Of a stretch of DNA of 64,000 nt, positions 25,061 to 36,234 are shown piece by piece. The DNA lies in contig NZ_JAPIVK010000001.1 in assembly GCF_026183675.1 (NCBI RefSeq), positions 131,498 to 195,497 of the forward strand. Direction: 5' to 3'. The stretch's first letter is position 1. Each line of letters begins with the position of its first letter. The translations under genes and the position numbers were made by a program. The DNA comes from Microbulbifer halophilus. GTDB lineage: Bacteria > Pseudomonadota > Gammaproteobacteria > Pseudomonadales > Cellvibrionaceae. The notes below the pieces were generated by a model. It made no database searches, was not told the origin of the DNA, and saw only the letters and a list, made by a program, of their open reading frames with translations.

Positions 25061-25230
25061 CCCTCTCCCCCGGCCCCACTGACTCGCGCCATCCCTGGCG
25101 CTCGCCCGCTTAGCGGGCGCCTTCGGCGCCCAAATTTGATCCAGTCAAATTTGTCCCGGTGGGAGAGGAGAGCTACTTTTTCGGACTTTGGGGGGAAGTG
25201 TAGGGTGCGCCGTGCGCACCGCCCGGATCC
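25061..25230. repeat. REP-like element split by an 80-bp hairpin-rich insert, plus a second REP
   Basis: The left half CCCTCTCCCCCGGCCCC (25061-25077) and the right half GGGAGAGGAGAGCTAC (25161-25176) of one REP flank about 80 bp that contain three palindromes: GCCCGCTTAGCGGGC, GGCGCCTTCGGCGCC, and AAATTTGATCCAGTCAAATTT-like arms (AAATTTG/CAAATTT). A GTAGGGTGCGCCGTGCGCACC repeat follows at 25200-25220. This occupies most of the 345-bp interval between queE and cpoB; no gene is seen there. Confidence 0.7.
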
Positions 25231-25237
25231 CGGGTGT

Positions 25238-26074
25238 TCAGAAGTTCTGCTCCAGATACTTCTTGGCCAGGCCGGAGGCCCGGGCGTCGCTGGCGGCGAC
25301 CTGCTCCAGCAGTTCGCGGGCCTTCTGCTCTTCGCCCAACTGGTGGTAAACAGTGCCCAGCTTGTAGCGGCCGTCCCAGACCTTGGTGGAATCGGGATAG
25401 CCGTCCAGCAACGCCACAAACCACTGGCGCGCCTCTTCCAGGTTGCCCTGCACCAACGCTATCTCACCCAGCCAGTAGTTGGCATTGGGGGCATACTGGC
25501 CGTCGGGGAAGTCCTCGAGCAGCTTCTCGAACTCGGCACTGGCGCCATCGTAGTCGCCGTCGCGAGCGAGGCCAAAGCTGGCCTGGTAGCGGTCGCGCTC
25601 CTCTTCACTGGCGGCCGCCGACTCACTGCCGGGCTGCTGCGCCGGGCTCGAGGCGTCATTGCCTTCGGAATCACCGCCGCCGGGCGGGATCCCGACGGGC
25701 CCATTGCCCGAAAGGCGGGAAATGCGCCTGTCCAGATCCATATAGTCGTCGGTGCGCTGCTGCTTGAGGCGCTTTACCTCGTGGCGCAGCTCTTCCACCG
25801 TGCCGCGCAACTCCTGGACTTCCTGCTGCAGTACCTGCATCTGGTAGTAGGCGTCCGCCTGCTGATCGCTCTGGGCGCGCGGGGCGGGAGCCGATGCCCG
25901 CGCCATCCGGGTTTCCCGGTAGGCGGGTTCGGAACTGGTGGTATCCGGGGAGGAAGACGTCGATTGCGCCCTGTCGTCACCGGACAGGTCGACAATCGGC
26001 GCCTGGGAGAATACGGGCGATGCCGCAGCCAGGGCGGCTGCGGCAATCGCGATCTGTTTAATCGTCAAAGCCAT
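25238..26074 (-). CDS. cpoB: Cell-division coordinator CpoB (YbgF)
   Basis: A 278-residue periplasmic protein at the end of the Tol-Pal operon, which links Tol function to septal peptidoglycan synthesis in Escherichia coli. It has a signal peptide (IAAAALAAASPVFSQA), an N-terminal trimerising coiled coil (about 75-125, YYQMQVLQQEVQELRGTVEE), a low-complexity Ser/Gly/Pro linker, and TPR repeats from about 160 onwards (ASFGLARDGDYDGASAEFEK, NYWLGEIALVQGNLEEARQW). It is 18 bp downstream of pal. Confidence 0.93.
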   Translation of the reverse strand: MALTIKQIAIAAAALAAASPVFSQAPIVDLSGDDRAQSTSSSPDTTSSEPAYRETRMARASAPAPRAQSDQQADAYYQMQVLQQEVQELRGTVEELRHEVKRLKQQRTDDYMDLDRRISRLSGNGPVGIPPGGGDSEGNDASSPAQQPGSESAAASEEERDRYQASFGLARDGDYDGASAEFEKLLEDFPDGQYAPNANYWLGEIALVQGNLEEARQWFVALLDGYPDSTKVWDGRYKLGTVYHQLGEEQKARELLEQVAASDARASGLAKKYLEQNF

Positions 26075-26092
26075 CGTTGGCAGCTTACACGA

Positions 26093-26581
26093 TTATTTTA
26101 CGATCACAACACGACGGTTCATCGCGCGAGCACTCTCGCTGGAACCAGACTGGGCCGGGCGCTCTTCGCCGTAGCTGATCACTTCCAGGCTGTTGGCGTC
26201 CACGCCCTGCAGCACCAGGAAATCGCGCACGGCGTTGGCGCGGCGCTCACCCAGGGCCAGGTTGTACTCGCGGGTGCCCAGCTCGTCGGCATGACCTTCC
26301 AGGCGTACGTTCTGGGTGGTGCCGCGCAGGCGATCGGCGTGCTGAATCAGCAGCTCACGGGTATCCGGCTTCAGCAGGGACTGGTCAAAATCGAAGTAGA
26401 CGATATTGTCCAGCGGCATGGCTTCTTTCGGCTCGGGCGGGGTATCCACCACCGGCTCCTGCGGCTGCTGGGTCATTTCCTGTTGTGCGCTGTCGTCGGT
26501 ATCGGTGCTGGAACAACCGGCCGTTACCGCCAGAACGCAGGCCAGACCCAGGCCGGTTTTTACTGATTTCAACATAAGCAA
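26093..26581 (-). CDS. pal: Peptidoglycan-associated lipoprotein Pal
   Basis: A 162-residue outer-membrane lipoprotein. The signal peptide ends at lipobox VTAGC (lipidated near residue 23), then a Gln/Asp/Pro-rich linker and an OmpA-like peptidoglycan-binding domain with VYFDFDQSLLKPDTRELL, LEGHADELGTREYNLALGER and RANAVRDFL. It binds the peptidoglycan and TolB in the trans-envelope complex. It is 97 bp after tolB. Confidence 0.96.
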   Translation of the reverse strand: MLMLKSVKTGLGLACVLAVTAGCSSTDTDDSAQQEMTQQPQEPVVDTPPEPKEAMPLDNIVYFDFDQSLLKPDTRELLIQHADRLRGTTQNVRLEGHADELGTREYNLALGERRANAVRDFLVLQGVDANSLEVISYGEERPAQSGSSESARAMNRRVVIVK

Positions 26582-26678
26582 CTCCGCTATTTTGTGTTAT
26601 AGAAAAATCCTGAAAGACTTCTTTGTCTCTGAATCCATACCCGCCGAAGGCCTCAGCCCAATCGAACGAGCACCCCAA

Positions 26679-27977
26679 TCAATCAAAGTATGGCGACCAC
26701 GCCGGTTCGCGAACATCCCCCCGTTGGGACGGCAGGTTGTACTTACCGCCGGCATCCAGCGATACCGCTGCCAGAATTCCCTTATCCCCCCGCTTGGTGG
26801 CATACATCAGCATCGCGCCGTTGGGTGCAATGCTGGGGGACTCATCCAAGCTCGTCTCCGTGAGAACACGCATTCTGCCGGACTCGATATCCATCGTAGC
26901 AATCGTGAAAACTCCCCTGCTGCGATGCACCATGACCAGCGTTTTCCCATCCGGCGATACCCGCGGCCTTGCGTTGTAGTCGCCATCGAAGGTTAAGCGG
27001 TCCACTTGACCGGTGGCAAGGGTCAATTCATAAATTTGTGGCTTACCTCCCCTATCTGAAGTGAAAACCAGTGATTTACCGTCCGGCATCCAGTTCGGCT
27101 CGGTGTCGATGGCAAAGTGCCGCGTCATCCGTTTAAACCGACCGGTATTCAGGTCCAGAACATAGATCTCCGGATTGCCGTCTTTCGATAGCACCATCGC
27201 CAGTTTGGTTCCATCCGGCGACCAGGTCGGCGAGCTGTTGATCCCCTCGAAGTCGGTCAACTGCTGGCGCGCCCCGGTCTGCAGGTTTTCACGGAAGATC
27301 GCCGGGCGGCCGGTTTCGAAGGAGACATAGGCCACTTCCTGGCCGTCCGGCGACCACATCGGCGACATCACCGGCTGATCGAAACGGCGCACTTCCCGCG
27401 CCCGCGCTCCATCGATATCCGCCCGCATCAGCGCGTAGCTGGGGCGACCGCCGCGGGTCGTCTCCTGTACGTAGAGCATCTCCGTGGAGAAAGCACCGCG
27501 AATGCCGGTGATCGCCTCGAAGATCTCGTCCGCCGCGCGGTGCGCCATATCCCTGAGCTGCTGGCCGCTCCCCCTGACCTGCTTGGTGAACATCTTGCTC
27601 TGTCCGAAGATATTCACCAGATCGAAGGTCAGCAGGTAGCCGCCCGCCTGGGGCTCTATACGACCCGTTACCACGTATTCGGTTCCCAGGATTCGCCAAT
27701 CGCGATACGCCACATTTTCCGGCGTCTTGGGAAAGGACAGCATGTCCTCGCGCGGCACCGGGTCAAACAGGCCGCTGCGGCGCAGGTCCGCGGAGACGAT
27801 TTCGGACACATCCTCGGACAGCACCCCGCTGCCGGACCAGCCGAACGGCGATATGGCAATCGGGGTGGGATCCTGGACATCCCCGGAAATTTCCACCACC
27901 AACTGCGCCTGGGCGGCGACCACCAGCAGGCAGTTGGCAAAAATGACTATCAAGGACAACTTGAGTTTTTTGATCAT
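26679..27977 (-). CDS. tolB: Tol-Pal system protein TolB
   Basis: A 432-residue periplasmic protein: signal peptide ([13 protein letters not shown]), an N-terminal alpha/beta domain that contacts TolA, and a six-bladed beta-propeller with repeats such as [20 protein letters not shown] and [20 protein letters not shown] that bind Pal. It overlaps the tolA stop by four bases (ATGA), so translation is coupled. Confidence 0.96.
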   Translation of the reverse strand: MIKKLKLSLIVIFANCLLVVAAQAQLVVEISGDVQDPTPIAISPFGWSGSGVLSEDVSEIVSADLRRSGLFDPVPREDMLSFPKTPENVAYRDWRILGTEYVVTGRIEPQAGGYLLTFDLVNIFGQSKMFTKQVRGSGQQLRDMAHRAADEIFEAITGIRGAFSTEMLYVQETTRGGRPSYALMRADIDGARAREVRRFDQPVMSPMWSPDGQEVAYVSFETGRPAIFRENLQTGARQQLTDFEGINSSPTWSPDGTKLAMVLSKDGNPEIYVLDLNTGRFKRMTRHFAIDTEPNWMPDGKSLVFTSDRGGKPQIYELTLATGQVDRLTFDGDYNARPRVSPDGKTLVMVHRSRGVFTIATMDIESGRMRVLTETSLDESPSIAPNGAMLMYATKRGDKGILAAVSLDAGGKYNLPSQRGDVREPAWSPYFD

Positions 27978-28750
27978 TGGCGCAGGCCTTCGACTCTGAA
28001 AATCAATCTCGTGGTACGTACTTCGCGCTCGAACAGCGCCGGTTCCTCGCGGGCCAGATCCTTGACCTCCGGAAAGACCTCGACCTTCCGCACCGCATTG
28101 AGCACCGAGCGGTCCAGGGCGGCGTTGCCGCTGCTTTCGGTGACATCGGCGGCCACCACACGACCGGTGGGCACAAAGCTGATCCGTACTTCGGTCACCA
28201 TACCATTGCGCGCGCTGGGCGGCAGGCTCCAGACCGCTTCGATACGCTGCTGGATAGCCTGGGCGATGGACATCACCGCCTGGGCGTCCTCTCGCGCGTC
28301 GAGCAGTTCTTCCTCGTCTTCGAGCGCCTCGTCAAAGGCACTCTGGCGTTCGCGCTCCCGCTGCTCCCGGCGCTCGCGCTCCTTGCGTTCTTTCTCGCGC
28401 CGGGCCTTTTCCTCCGCCGCCTTGCGTTTGCGCTCGGCCTCGGCCTTGCGCTTCTTTTCCGCCTCGGCCTTTTTCTTGCGCTCGAGGGCGGCTCGGCGCT
28501 TTTTCTCCGCTTCCGCCTTGCGCTGGCGCTCCAGCTCCTGCTGGCGTCGTTTCTCGCGCAAATCTACCTTCTTTGGCGCCTTTTTCTTTTTTACCGTGGC
28601 GTCAACCGTAACCAGTTTCGCCTGCACGAACTGCGGCATGGTGCGCTCGGGCTCCTCGGTCGCCTCCCAGCCAAAACCGAGCACGGCGATCAGCAACCCG
28701 TGGAACAGCAGGCTGACGACAACAGGCAATACATAGGAATTGGCCCGCAT
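27974..28750 (-). CDS. tolA: Tol-Pal system protein TolA
   Basis: A 258-residue inner-membrane protein: one N-terminal helix ([20 protein letters not shown]), a long Lys/Glu/Arg/Ala-rich helical domain (about 65-150, with repeated [17 protein letters not shown]) and a C-terminal domain (about 160-258, with [20 protein letters not shown]) that reaches TolB/Pal at the outer membrane. It is clearly shorter than the 421 residues of Escherichia coli TolA, mostly in the helical spacer. Confidence 0.93.
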   Translation of the reverse strand: MRANSYVLPVVVSLLFHGLLIAVLGFGWEATEEPERTMPQFVQAKLVTVDATVKKKKAPKKVDLREKRRQQELERQRKAEAEKKRRAALERKKKAEAEKKRKAEAERKRKAAEEKARREKERKERERREQRERERQSAFDEALEDEEELLDAREDAQAVMSIAQAIQQRIEAVWSLPPSARNGMVTEVRISFVPTGRVVAADVTESSGNAALDRSVLNAVRKVEVFPEVKDLAREEPALFEREVRTTRLIFRVEGLRQ

Positions 28751-28756
28751 ATGACG

Positions 28757-29188
28757 CTATTCCTGTGGCGGCTCGGTGACCAGCCCCACGCTGGGCGCAC
28801 CCGCCCGCTGCAAGTGGGTCATGGCGCCGACGATCAGGCCGTATTTGGCCTCGGTATCGCCCCAGACCAACACCGGCGTCTCGGGTTTTTGACGCAGAAC
28901 CTTGGCGACAGTTTCCCCGATTTCCTCCAGGGGCTTGGCCGCTTTCTCGTCCTCGCCCAGGTTCAGGTAGTAGGTACCGTCGGCGCGCACCGAGACGATC
29001 AGCGGCTCGTCGTCCGTATCGTCGATCGGTGCCGAGGGCGCGTTGGGCAGGTCCACCTTGACCCCCTGCATCAATAGTGGCGCGGTCACCATGAAGACGA
29101 TCAACAGCACCAGCATCACGTCGATATAGGGGACGACGTTGATTTCCGATACCAGCTTTTTCTTGGGTCCCTTGCGAAACACACTCAT
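28757..29188 (-). CDS. tolR: Tol-Pal system protein TolR
   Basis: A 143-residue ExbD/TolR-family protein with one N-terminal membrane helix (INVVPYIDVMLVLLIVFMVT) that includes the proton-channel Asp, and a periplasmic domain. It forms the proton-driven motor with TolQ. Spacing is 17 bp from tolQ and 6 bp to tolA. Confidence 0.96.
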   Translation of the reverse strand: MSVFRKGPKKKLVSEINVVPYIDVMLVLLIVFMVTAPLLMQGVKVDLPNAPSAPIDDTDDEPLIVSVRADGTYYLNLGEDEKAAKPLEEIGETVAKVLRQKPETPVLVWGDTEAKYGLIVGAMTHLQRAGAPSVGLVTEPPQE

Positions 29189-29205
29189 AGGGGTCGTCTA
29201 TCCAC

Positions 29206-29895
29206 TCAGCTGGAGTGCACTTTGCGGTGCAGGATCGAGGAGAACTCCTCGGCGAAGGTCTCGTAGCTGGACAGCAGCCACTCCGCCTTGGCCGAGTAGC
29301 GGTTGTAGGCCATCACCGCCGGAATCGCCGCGAACAGGCCCATGGCAGTGGCCACCAGTGCCTCACTGATACCCGGCGCCACCGTGGCAATGGTCGCCTG
29401 GTGCATGGTGGCCAGGCTGCGGAAGGAGTTCATGATGCCCCAGACGGTGCCGAACAGGCCGATATAGGGGCTCACCGAGCCCACACTGGCGAGGAACGGC
29501 AGGTTCATCTCCGCCTTTTCCTGTTCGCGGGACATGGCCACGCGCATGGCGCGCTCGGTGCCCTCCATCACTGCCTCGGGGCTGCTGCGGCCCTGCTGGC
29601 GCAGGCGGGTGAACTCGGTGAAGCCGGCGCGGAACAGGGATTCGACGCCGTCGGTCCCGCCGCGCTCGGCGCGTGCGTTGCCCTCTCGGAACAGCTGGTT
29701 GACGTCGGCACCGGACCAGAAGCGGCGCTCGAACTTGATCAGCGCCTTGCGGGCGCGGGACAGGTAGAAACCGCGCTGAATGATCATGACCCAGGAAATG
29801 ACCGAGGCCAGCAGCAGTAGCAACATGACCAGCTGCACCAGCAGGCTGGCGTTCTGTATCAGCCCCCACAGGGAAAGTTGTTCACCGGCGTTCAT
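29206..29895 (-). CDS. tolQ: Tol-Pal system protein TolQ
   Basis: A 229-residue ExbB/TolQ-family inner-membrane protein with three helices (about 15-38, 135-158, 170-195) and the conserved LASVGSVSPYIGLFGTVWGI and EALVATAMGLFAAIPAVMAY regions. It forms the stator channel with TolR. Only 3 bp separate it from ybgC, the standard start of the Tol operon. Confidence 0.97.
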   Translation of the reverse strand: MNAGEQLSLWGLIQNASLLVQLVMLLLLLASVISWVMIIQRGFYLSRARKALIKFERRFWSGADVNQLFREGNARAERGGTDGVESLFRAGFTEFTRLRQQGRSSPEAVMEGTERAMRVAMSREQEKAEMNLPFLASVGSVSPYIGLFGTVWGIMNSFRSLATMHQATIATVAPGISEALVATAMGLFAAIPAVMAYNRYSAKAEWLLSSYETFAEEFSSILHRKVHSS

Positions 29896-29898
29896 TTT

Positions 29899-30303
29899 TT
29901 AACAAGCTGCCTTTAATGCTGAGTAAATGGGTTTGGGTAGCGCGCAGGGCCTGCGGTTGTCATCCGCGACGCAGGCCACTTTGACCGCGCCCTCGCAGAT
30001 AATTTCATCGTCGCGCCATATTTTTTGTTCAAAGGTCATCCCGGCGCGTCCCAGTTTGCCAACCGCCGCCGTGGCCCGCAACGAATCGTCCAGCCAGGCC
30101 GAGCGGCGGTACTGGATCTCCGCCGAGTGCACCACCAGCAACAGCCCCTGCTGCGGCATGGCGGGCTTATCATAGCCCAACGAACGCATGAATTCTGTGC
30201 GCGCGCGCTCCATATACTTCAGGTAATTCACGTAGTAGACGATTCCGCCCGCGTCCGTGTCTTCGATATAGACGCGGATGGGGAGGGTGAAGGGTTCGGT
30301 CAT
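29899..30303 (-). CDS. ybgC: Tol-Pal associated acyl-CoA thioesterase YbgC
   Basis: A 134-residue hot-dog thioesterase with catalytic Asp in VYIEDTDAGGIVYYVNYLKY followed by MERARTEFMRSLG. It is thought to act on acyl-CoA or acyl-ACP in phospholipid metabolism and is the first gene of most tol-pal operons. The usual His after VY is Tyr here, as in the pseudomonad proteins. A 135-bp gap with a REP-like palindrome separates it from ruvB. Confidence 0.95.
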   Translation of the reverse strand: MTEPFTLPIRVYIEDTDAGGIVYYVNYLKYMERARTEFMRSLGYDKPAMPQQGLLLVVHSAEIQYRRSAWLDDSLRATAAVGKLGRAGMTFEQKIWRDDEIICEGAVKVACVADDNRRPCALPKPIYSALKAAC

Positions 30304-30373
30304 GGGGTTCGTTATCGTTCTGTGGGTGGTTCTGGGTGTCCGTTGGTCGGGTGGCTTTTTTCGGGGCTCGAGC

Positions 30374-30413
30374 AGGGTGCGCCGGCCGGACGGTGCGCAC
30401 GGCGCACCCTACG
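30374..30413. repeat. REP-like palindrome, AGGGTGCGCC...GGCGCACCCT
   Basis: AGGGTGCGCC and GGCGCACCCTACG form a compact inverted repeat around GGCCGGACGGTGCGCAC, between ruvB and ybgC. It may lower read-through from ruv genes into the tol operon. Confidence 0.75.
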
Positions 30414-30438
30414 CTCCGGCGAGACCGCCCTCTTTGCT

Positions 30439-31515
<1,077 letters not shown>

Positions 31516-31599
31516 TTTCCCCCGCGAGCACAATATCTGTCGTAGGGGCAAACCCTGTGCTCGCCCCTACATCATCATTCACAGACCACCGACCACCCA

Positions 31600-32211
31600 T
31601 CATGCCGGCGCCAGGCCCTTCAGCGCCAGGCGGATCAGCGTGGCGCTGTCGGCGTCCGGCTGCTCCTTGCTGGCGCGGGCCACCATCTTGCTGGCCTCGG
31701 TGGGCTTGTAGCCCAGTGCGGCCAGGGCGCTCTCGGCCTCGCCGGCACAATCCACTTTCGGTTCGGCGGACGCGGTCATCAGCGGGATATCGTTCGAATC
31801 GCCAAACTGCGGCGCCAGCTTGTCGCGCAGCTCGATAATCAGGCGCTCAGCGGTCTTCTTGCCCACGCCAGGCACCTTGACCAGCGCGCCGACATTGTCC
31901 TCCGCCACACAGCGGGACAGCGCGGCACCGTCCAGGCCAGACAGAATCGCCAGCGCCATCTTGGGCCCCACACCATTGACCTTGATCAGGGTGCGGAACA
32001 GCTGGCGGTCGGCGTCGCGGATAAAGCCGTACAGGGTCTGGGCGGTTTCCGACACCGCCAGGTGGGTGTGCAACTGCACCGGCTGGCCCAGGGGCGGCAA
32101 TTCGAAAATGGTGGTCATGGGAGCCAGCACTTCGTAGCCGATCCCCTGTACATCCACCAGCATGTTCGGCGGTTGAACGGCGGCGAGGGTGCCGCTGAGT
32201 CTTCCTATCAT
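31600..32211 (-). CDS. ruvA: Holliday-junction DNA helicase subunit RuvA
   Basis: A 203-residue protein that holds the four-way junction and recruits RuvB. The N-terminal OB domain begins MIGRLSGTLAAVQPPNMLVD, two helix-hairpin-helix motifs read LIKVNGVGPKMALAILSGL and LVKVPGVGKKTAERLIIEL, and the C-terminal three-helix domain (AESALAALGYKPTEASKMVA) binds RuvB. The long upstream extension of the frame crosses the hairpin element and is not coding. Confidence 0.95.
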   Translation of the reverse strand: MIGRLSGTLAAVQPPNMLVDVQGIGYEVLAPMTTIFELPPLGQPVQLHTHLAVSETAQTLYGFIRDADRQLFRTLIKVNGVGPKMALAILSGLDGAALSRCVAEDNVGALVKVPGVGKKTAERLIIELRDKLAPQFGDSNDIPLMTASAEPKVDCAGEAESALAALGYKPTEASKMVARASKEQPDADSATLIRLALKGLAPA

Positions 32212-32252
32212 TCTTTCTCTGGTTCCGGGTTGTTCTTTTCTGGCTCCGGGGC

Positions 32253-32364
32253 GGCGCTGCTGCGGATAGTCCCTTGCGGGACACGCCGTGAATCCATCCC
32301 TGGAGGCTTGTCGGCGAGGTCCCTCTCGCCGACAGTCCCGCAAGGGACTATCCGCAGCAGCGCC
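32253..32364. repeat. Long-hairpin element, copy 1 (between ruvC and ruvA)
   Basis: Perfect 30-bp inverted arms (32253-32282 and 32335-32364; GGCGCTGCTGCGGATAGTCC and its complement, closing with TTGCGGGAC) enclose a 52-nt core that contains a second hairpin, GTCGGCGAG/CTCGCCGAC. The core is the reverse complement of that in the copy at 45013-45122 with five differences, two of which form a compensatory base pair. The outer arms of the two copies differ in sequence. Confidence 0.85.
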
Positions 32365-32375
32365 TTCGCATCTGA

Positions 32376-32912
32376 CTATCGAATACTTAATCGCCCGCGG
32401 CGGAAGCGCCCCCGGGCACCACCACCGCCGGCGGTCTGCAGCAGGGTCTGGGAGGTGTGCATATGGCACAGGGCCACCGCCAGGGCGTCGGCGGCGTCCT
32501 CCTGCGGCGACGCGGGCAGGTTCAGCAGGGTCTTGACCATATGCTGCACCTGCAGCTTGTCCGCTGCACCGTTACCCACCACGGCCTGCTTGACCTTGCG
32601 CGCCTCGTACTCGGAGACCAGCAGGTCCGCATTGACGGCGGCGACGATGGCGGCGCCGCGGGCCTGGCCCAGTTTGAGCGCCGATCCGGCGCTCTTGGCC
32701 ATGAACACATTCTCGATCGCCATCTGCCCGGGGGCGTGCTGCTCCGCTATCTGGCTGACCGCGTCGAAAATGAGCTTGAGACGTTCCGGCAGTGGCCCGT
32801 CGGGAATGCGGATCACGCCGCTGGCGACATAGGCGGCCTTGCCGCGCTGCACATCGATCAGGCCGTAGCCGGTTTTGCGCGAGCCGGGGTCTATGCCCAG
32901 GATTCGGGTCAC
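32376..32912 (-). CDS. ruvC: Crossover-junction endodeoxyribonuclease RuvC
   Basis: A 178-residue Holliday-junction resolvase of the RNase H fold. The acidic site is set by [14 protein letters not shown] (first Asp), the Glu in [11 protein letters not shown], and the C-terminal Asp pair in [16 protein letters not shown]. It leads the ruvC-ruvA-ruvB set, with 164 bp to ruvA mostly filled by the hairpin element. Confidence 0.96.
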   Translation of the reverse strand: MTRILGIDPGSRKTGYGLIDVQRGKAAYVASGVIRIPDGPLPERLKLIFDAVSQIAEQHAPGQMAIENVFMAKSAGSALKLGQARGAAIVAAVNADLLVSEYEARKVKQAVVGNGAADKLQVQHMVKTLLNLPASPQEDAADALAVALCHMHTSQTLLQTAGGGGARGRFRRGRLSIR

Positions 32913-33016
32913 AGGCTATATCCCTGTACGTTTATATAGTGGCGGGAGTTTCCCAAGGTGGGCGGGAGGCGTCAAGTTGGCGATGGAAGGCCGGCGATTC
33001 CGGGGCGCAGGTCCGG

Positions 33017-33113
33017 CCCTCTCCCCCGGCCCCTCTCCCAGAGGGAGAGGGGAGCTACTCTTTCGAAGTTCGGGGGGGTCGTAGGGTGCGCCGCGCGCAC
33101 CGCCCGGGTCCCG
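33017..33113. repeat. Tandem pair of REP-like palindromes between yebC and ruvC
   Basis: A CCCTCTCCCCCGGCCCCTCTC...GGGAGAGGGGAGCTACT copy (33017-33058) is followed by GTAGGGTGCGCCGCGCGCACC (33080-33100) and CGCCCGGGTCCCG. The same order, CCCTCTCC type then GTAGGGTGCGC type, recurs at 25061-25230 and 57662-57738. Confidence 0.8.
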
Positions 33114-33119
33114 ACAATA

Positions 33120-33863
33120 TCACCCCAACTCGGCCATCACCTCTTCCGGGATATCCGCATTGGTATAGACATTCTGTACGTCGTCCAGGTCTTCCAGCAT
33201 ATCCACCAGCGCCAGCACCTTCTCGGCGCCGTCTTTCTCCAACGGAATGGTGGTGGACGGGATCATGGCGATCTCGGCGCCGTCCGGCTTGAAGCCGGCT
33301 TCGGTCAGGGCGTCCTTGACCGGCATATAGTCCTGGAACTCGGTGGTGAGCTCGATGCTGCCGTCGTCGTTGGTCTCGATATCGTCGGCGCCGGCCTCCA
33401 GGGCCGCCTCCATCAGGGCCTCTTCATCGGTGCCGGATTCGTAGTACATCTGGCCCTTGCGGGTAAAGAGATAGGCCACGGAGCCGTCGGTGCCCAGGTT
33501 GCCGCCGCGCTTGGTGAAGGCGTGGCGCACCTCGCTCACTGTGCGGTTGCGGTTGTCGGTGAGGCACTCCACCAGGATGGCGACACCGCCGACGGCGTAA
33601 CCCTCGTAGGTGCAGGCCTCGTAGTTGTCTCCCTCGGCATTGCCGGCGCCGCGGGCGACGGCCTTGTCGATGGTGTCCTTCTTCATGTTGGCGCCCAGCG
33701 CCTTGTCGATGGCGGTGCGCAGGGCGGGGTTGTCATCCGGGTTGGGGCCGCCCTTGGCGGCCACGGTCAGCTCGCGGATGATCTTGGTGAAAATCTTGCC
33801 GCGTTTGGCATCCTGGGCCGCCTTGCGGTGTTTGATGTTGGCCCATTTACTGTGTCCAGCCAT
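33120..33863 (-). CDS. yebC: YebC/PmpR family DNA-binding or translation-associated protein
   Basis: A 247-residue protein with the diagnostic start [20 protein letters not shown] and three conserved domains. Homologues act as transcription regulators (PmpR, RuvC-operon control) and recent work links the family to translation of proline-rich stretches. The position upstream of ruvC is the standard one. The start chosen excludes 30 codons that run through a REP-like repeat. Confidence 0.95.
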   Translation of the reverse strand: MAGHSKWANIKHRKAAQDAKRGKIFTKIIRELTVAAKGGPNPDDNPALRTAIDKALGANMKKDTIDKAVARGAGNAEGDNYEACTYEGYAVGGVAILVECLTDNRNRTVSEVRHAFTKRGGNLGTDGSVAYLFTRKGQMYYESGTDEEALMEAALEAGADDIETNDDGSIELTTEFQDYMPVKDALTEAGFKPDGAEIAMIPSTTIPLEKDGAEKVLALVDMLEDLDDVQNVYTNADIPEEVMAELG

Positions 33864-33940
33864 TATTTTCTCCGGTATTTCTCCGCTGTGGCTTTTACAA
33901 TTTTCCCGCTCCCCCGGCGCGGCCGGGGACCAGAAGACAC

Positions 33941-33967
33941 TGGATTCCGGCATGCGCCGGAATGACG
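33941..33967. repeat. TGGATTCCGGC...GCCGGAATGACG palindrome
   Basis: TGGATTCCGGCATGCGCCGGAA-type inverted repeat in the short gap between aspS and yebC. A second, expanded copy is at 56191-56282. Confidence 0.75.
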
Positions 33968-33971
33968 ACTG

Positions 33972-35750
33972 TTAACTGATTTTCTCTTCCTTCTGGCGCA
34001 GGCGGATATTCAGCTCCCGCAACTGCCTGTTCTCCACTGTGCCCGGCGCATCGGTCATCACATCGGCCGCGCTCTGGGTTTTCGGGAAGGCAATCACATC
34101 GCGGATCGAATCGCTGTCGGTCATCAACATCACCAGCCGATCGAGGCCGAAGGCCAGGCCGCCGTGGGGCGGCGCGCCGTACTTGAGCGCATCCAGCAGG
34201 AAGCCGAATTTCTCCCGCTGCTCCTGCTCGCCGATACCCAACACGCGGAATACCGATTCCTGCATGGACTGGTCGTGGATACGGATGGAACCGCCGCCCA
34301 GTTCGGTGCCGTTCAACACCATGTCGTAGGCCCGCGACAGCGCCTCCAACGGATTCTCCTCCAGTTGCTCCGGCGAGCAGGAGGGGGCGGTGAATGGGTG
34401 GTGCAGCGAGGTCAGGCCGCCGTTATCGTCTTCCTCGAACATGGGGAAGTCCACGACCCACAGCGGGGCCCAGTCGCGGGTGTACAGCTCCAGGTCCTCG
34501 CCCAGCTTGCAGCGCAGTGCGCCCAGGGCCTCGGAAACCACCTTGGCCTTGTCGGCGCCGAAGAAGATCAGGTCGCCGTTCTCGGCCTCCAGCCGATCGA
34601 GAATCGCCGCGCGGGTCTCGTTGGGCAGGAACTTGACGATCGGCGACTGCAATCCGCCCTCGAGGTCGGACTTGTCGTTGACCTTGATATAGGCCAGTCC
34701 CTTGGCGCCGTAGATGCCGACAAACTTGGTGTAGTCGTCGATCTGCTTGCGGGTCAGCTTGTCGTTGCCGCCGGGCACCTTGAGCGCGGTCACACGGCCC
34801 TTCGGGTCGTTGGCGGGGCCGGAGAAGACCTTGAAGTCCACCTCGGTCATCAGGTCCTTGATCTCGACCATCTCCAGCGGAATGCGCAGGTCCGGCTTGT
34901 CGGAGCCGTACTTGAGCATCGCCTCGTAATAGGTCATACGCGGGAACTCGCCCAGCTCCACGCCTTTCAACTCGCTGAACAGGCTGCGCACCATGCCCTC
35001 GGTGACGGACATGATGCCGGCCTCGTCGAGGAAGGCGGTCTCGATATCGATCTGGGTGAATTCCGGCTGGCGATCCGCGCGCAGGTCCTCGTCGCGGAAG
35101 CACTTGGCGATCTGGTAGTAGCGGTCGAAACCGGACACCATCAGCAGCTGTTTGAACAACTGCGGCGACTGCGGCAGGGCGAAGAACTTGCCCCCGTGGG
35201 TGCGGCTCGGCACCAGGTAGTCGCGGGCCCCCTCGGGGGTGGCGCGGGTGAGGATCGGGGTCTCGATATCCAGGAAGCCCTCGCCGTCCAGGTAATTGCG
35301 GATGGCGGTGGTCAGCTTGGAGCGGAAACGCAGGTTGTGCTGCATCTCGGTGCGGCGCAGGTCCAGGTAGCGGTACTTGAGGCGCACGTCCTCGCCCACC
35401 GCGGTGTGCTCGTCCAACTGGAAGGGCACGGTTTCGGCGGTATTGAGAATCTCCAGCTCCGTGCCGTAGATCTCGATTTCGCCGGTGCCCATATTCGGGT
35501 TCACCGCCTCGGCGGCCCGGGCGCGCACGCGGCCGGTTACCTTCAGTACATACTCGCTGCGCACCCGGTCGGCCTTCTCGAAGTGCGACCCGGCGTCCGG
35601 ATCGAACACCACCTGGGCGATACCGTCGCGGTCGCGCAGGTCGATGAAGATGACCCCGCCGTGATCGCGGCGGCGGTCCACCCAGCCGCAGAGGGTTACA
35701 GTGCGGTCAATATCCGCAGAGCGAAGGGCGCCACAGTAGTCGGTGCGCAT
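33972..35750 (-). CDS. aspS: Aspartyl-tRNA synthetase
   Basis: A 592-residue class II synthetase of bacterial type. An N-terminal OB anticodon-binding domain starts [20 protein letters not shown]; motif 2 lies in [20 protein letters not shown]; a GAD insertion domain sits between motifs 2 and 3; motif 3 is [15 protein letters not shown]. The frame is open far upstream, but the family N-terminus fixes the start at 35750. The 226 bp before it (35751-35976) hold its promoter region and no gene. Confidence 0.97.
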   Translation of the reverse strand: MRTDYCGALRSADIDRTVTLCGWVDRRRDHGGVIFIDLRDRDGIAQVVFDPDAGSHFEKADRVRSEYVLKVTGRVRARAAEAVNPNMGTGEIEIYGTELEILNTAETVPFQLDEHTAVGEDVRLKYRYLDLRRTEMQHNLRFRSKLTTAIRNYLDGEGFLDIETPILTRATPEGARDYLVPSRTHGGKFFALPQSPQLFKQLLMVSGFDRYYQIAKCFRDEDLRADRQPEFTQIDIETAFLDEAGIMSVTEGMVRSLFSELKGVELGEFPRMTYYEAMLKYGSDKPDLRIPLEMVEIKDLMTEVDFKVFSGPANDPKGRVTALKVPGGNDKLTRKQIDDYTKFVGIYGAKGLAYIKVNDKSDLEGGLQSPIVKFLPNETRAAILDRLEAENGDLIFFGADKAKVVSEALGALRCKLGEDLELYTRDWAPLWVVDFPMFEEDDNGGLTSLHHPFTAPSCSPEQLEENPLEALSRAYDMVLNGTELGGGSIRIHDQSMQESVFRVLGIGEQEQREKFGFLLDALKYGAPPHGGLAFGLDRLVMLMTDSDSIRDVIAFPKTQSAADVMTDAPGTVENRQLRELNIRLRQKEEKIS

Positions 35751-35976
35751 GGATGCAAATTCCCGTTGTCGAAAGTTGATTCTGGGCCCCCAGTGGGCCG
35801 TGTGTGAAGTTCTGTAGCAAAGGAGCCCAGCCAAAACGTCCAGATCAGGGCGAGAAAGCGCTGGAATAGTGGTTCTATTTCGAGCTTTCTCAACGCAGAG
35901 CCGGGCGTTCTGGCGCAGCGAACTGTTACAGAACTTTGCGCACGGCCCACTGGACCCGCCTGTCCCTGCCCCGGCG

Positions 35977-36234
35977 TCAGCTCGCGGCCGGTTTGTCCGC
36001 CGCCGGCCCGGACCCGGCTTTGGCCGCGTCGCCGGCCAGGTTCTTCTTGCCACCGGTCTTGAAATCGGTCTCGTACCATCCCCCGCCCTTGAGGCGGAAG
36101 CCCGCCGCGGAGATCTTCTTGCGCAGTTCGGCCCGCTCACAGGCCGGGCAGTCCGTCAGGGGAGCGTCACTCATCCGCTGCAGCTTCTCCATTTCGTGGC
36201 CGCAGGCTTTGCACTGGTATTCGTAGATCGGCAT
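35977..36234 (-). CDS. FmdB family zinc-ribbon protein
   Basis: An 85-residue protein with an N-terminal zinc ribbon: [20 protein letters not shown] and DCPAC, giving two CxxC knuckles, and an Ala/Pro/Lys-rich tail. FmdB-type ribbons are common upstream of aspS in Gammaproteobacteria; the function is unproven, with regulatory or nucleic-acid binding roles suggested. Confidence 0.9.
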   Translation of the reverse strand: MPIYEYQCKACGHEMEKLQRMSDAPLTDCPACERAELRKKISAAGFRLKGGGWYETDFKTGGKKNLAGDAAKAGSGPAADKPAAS

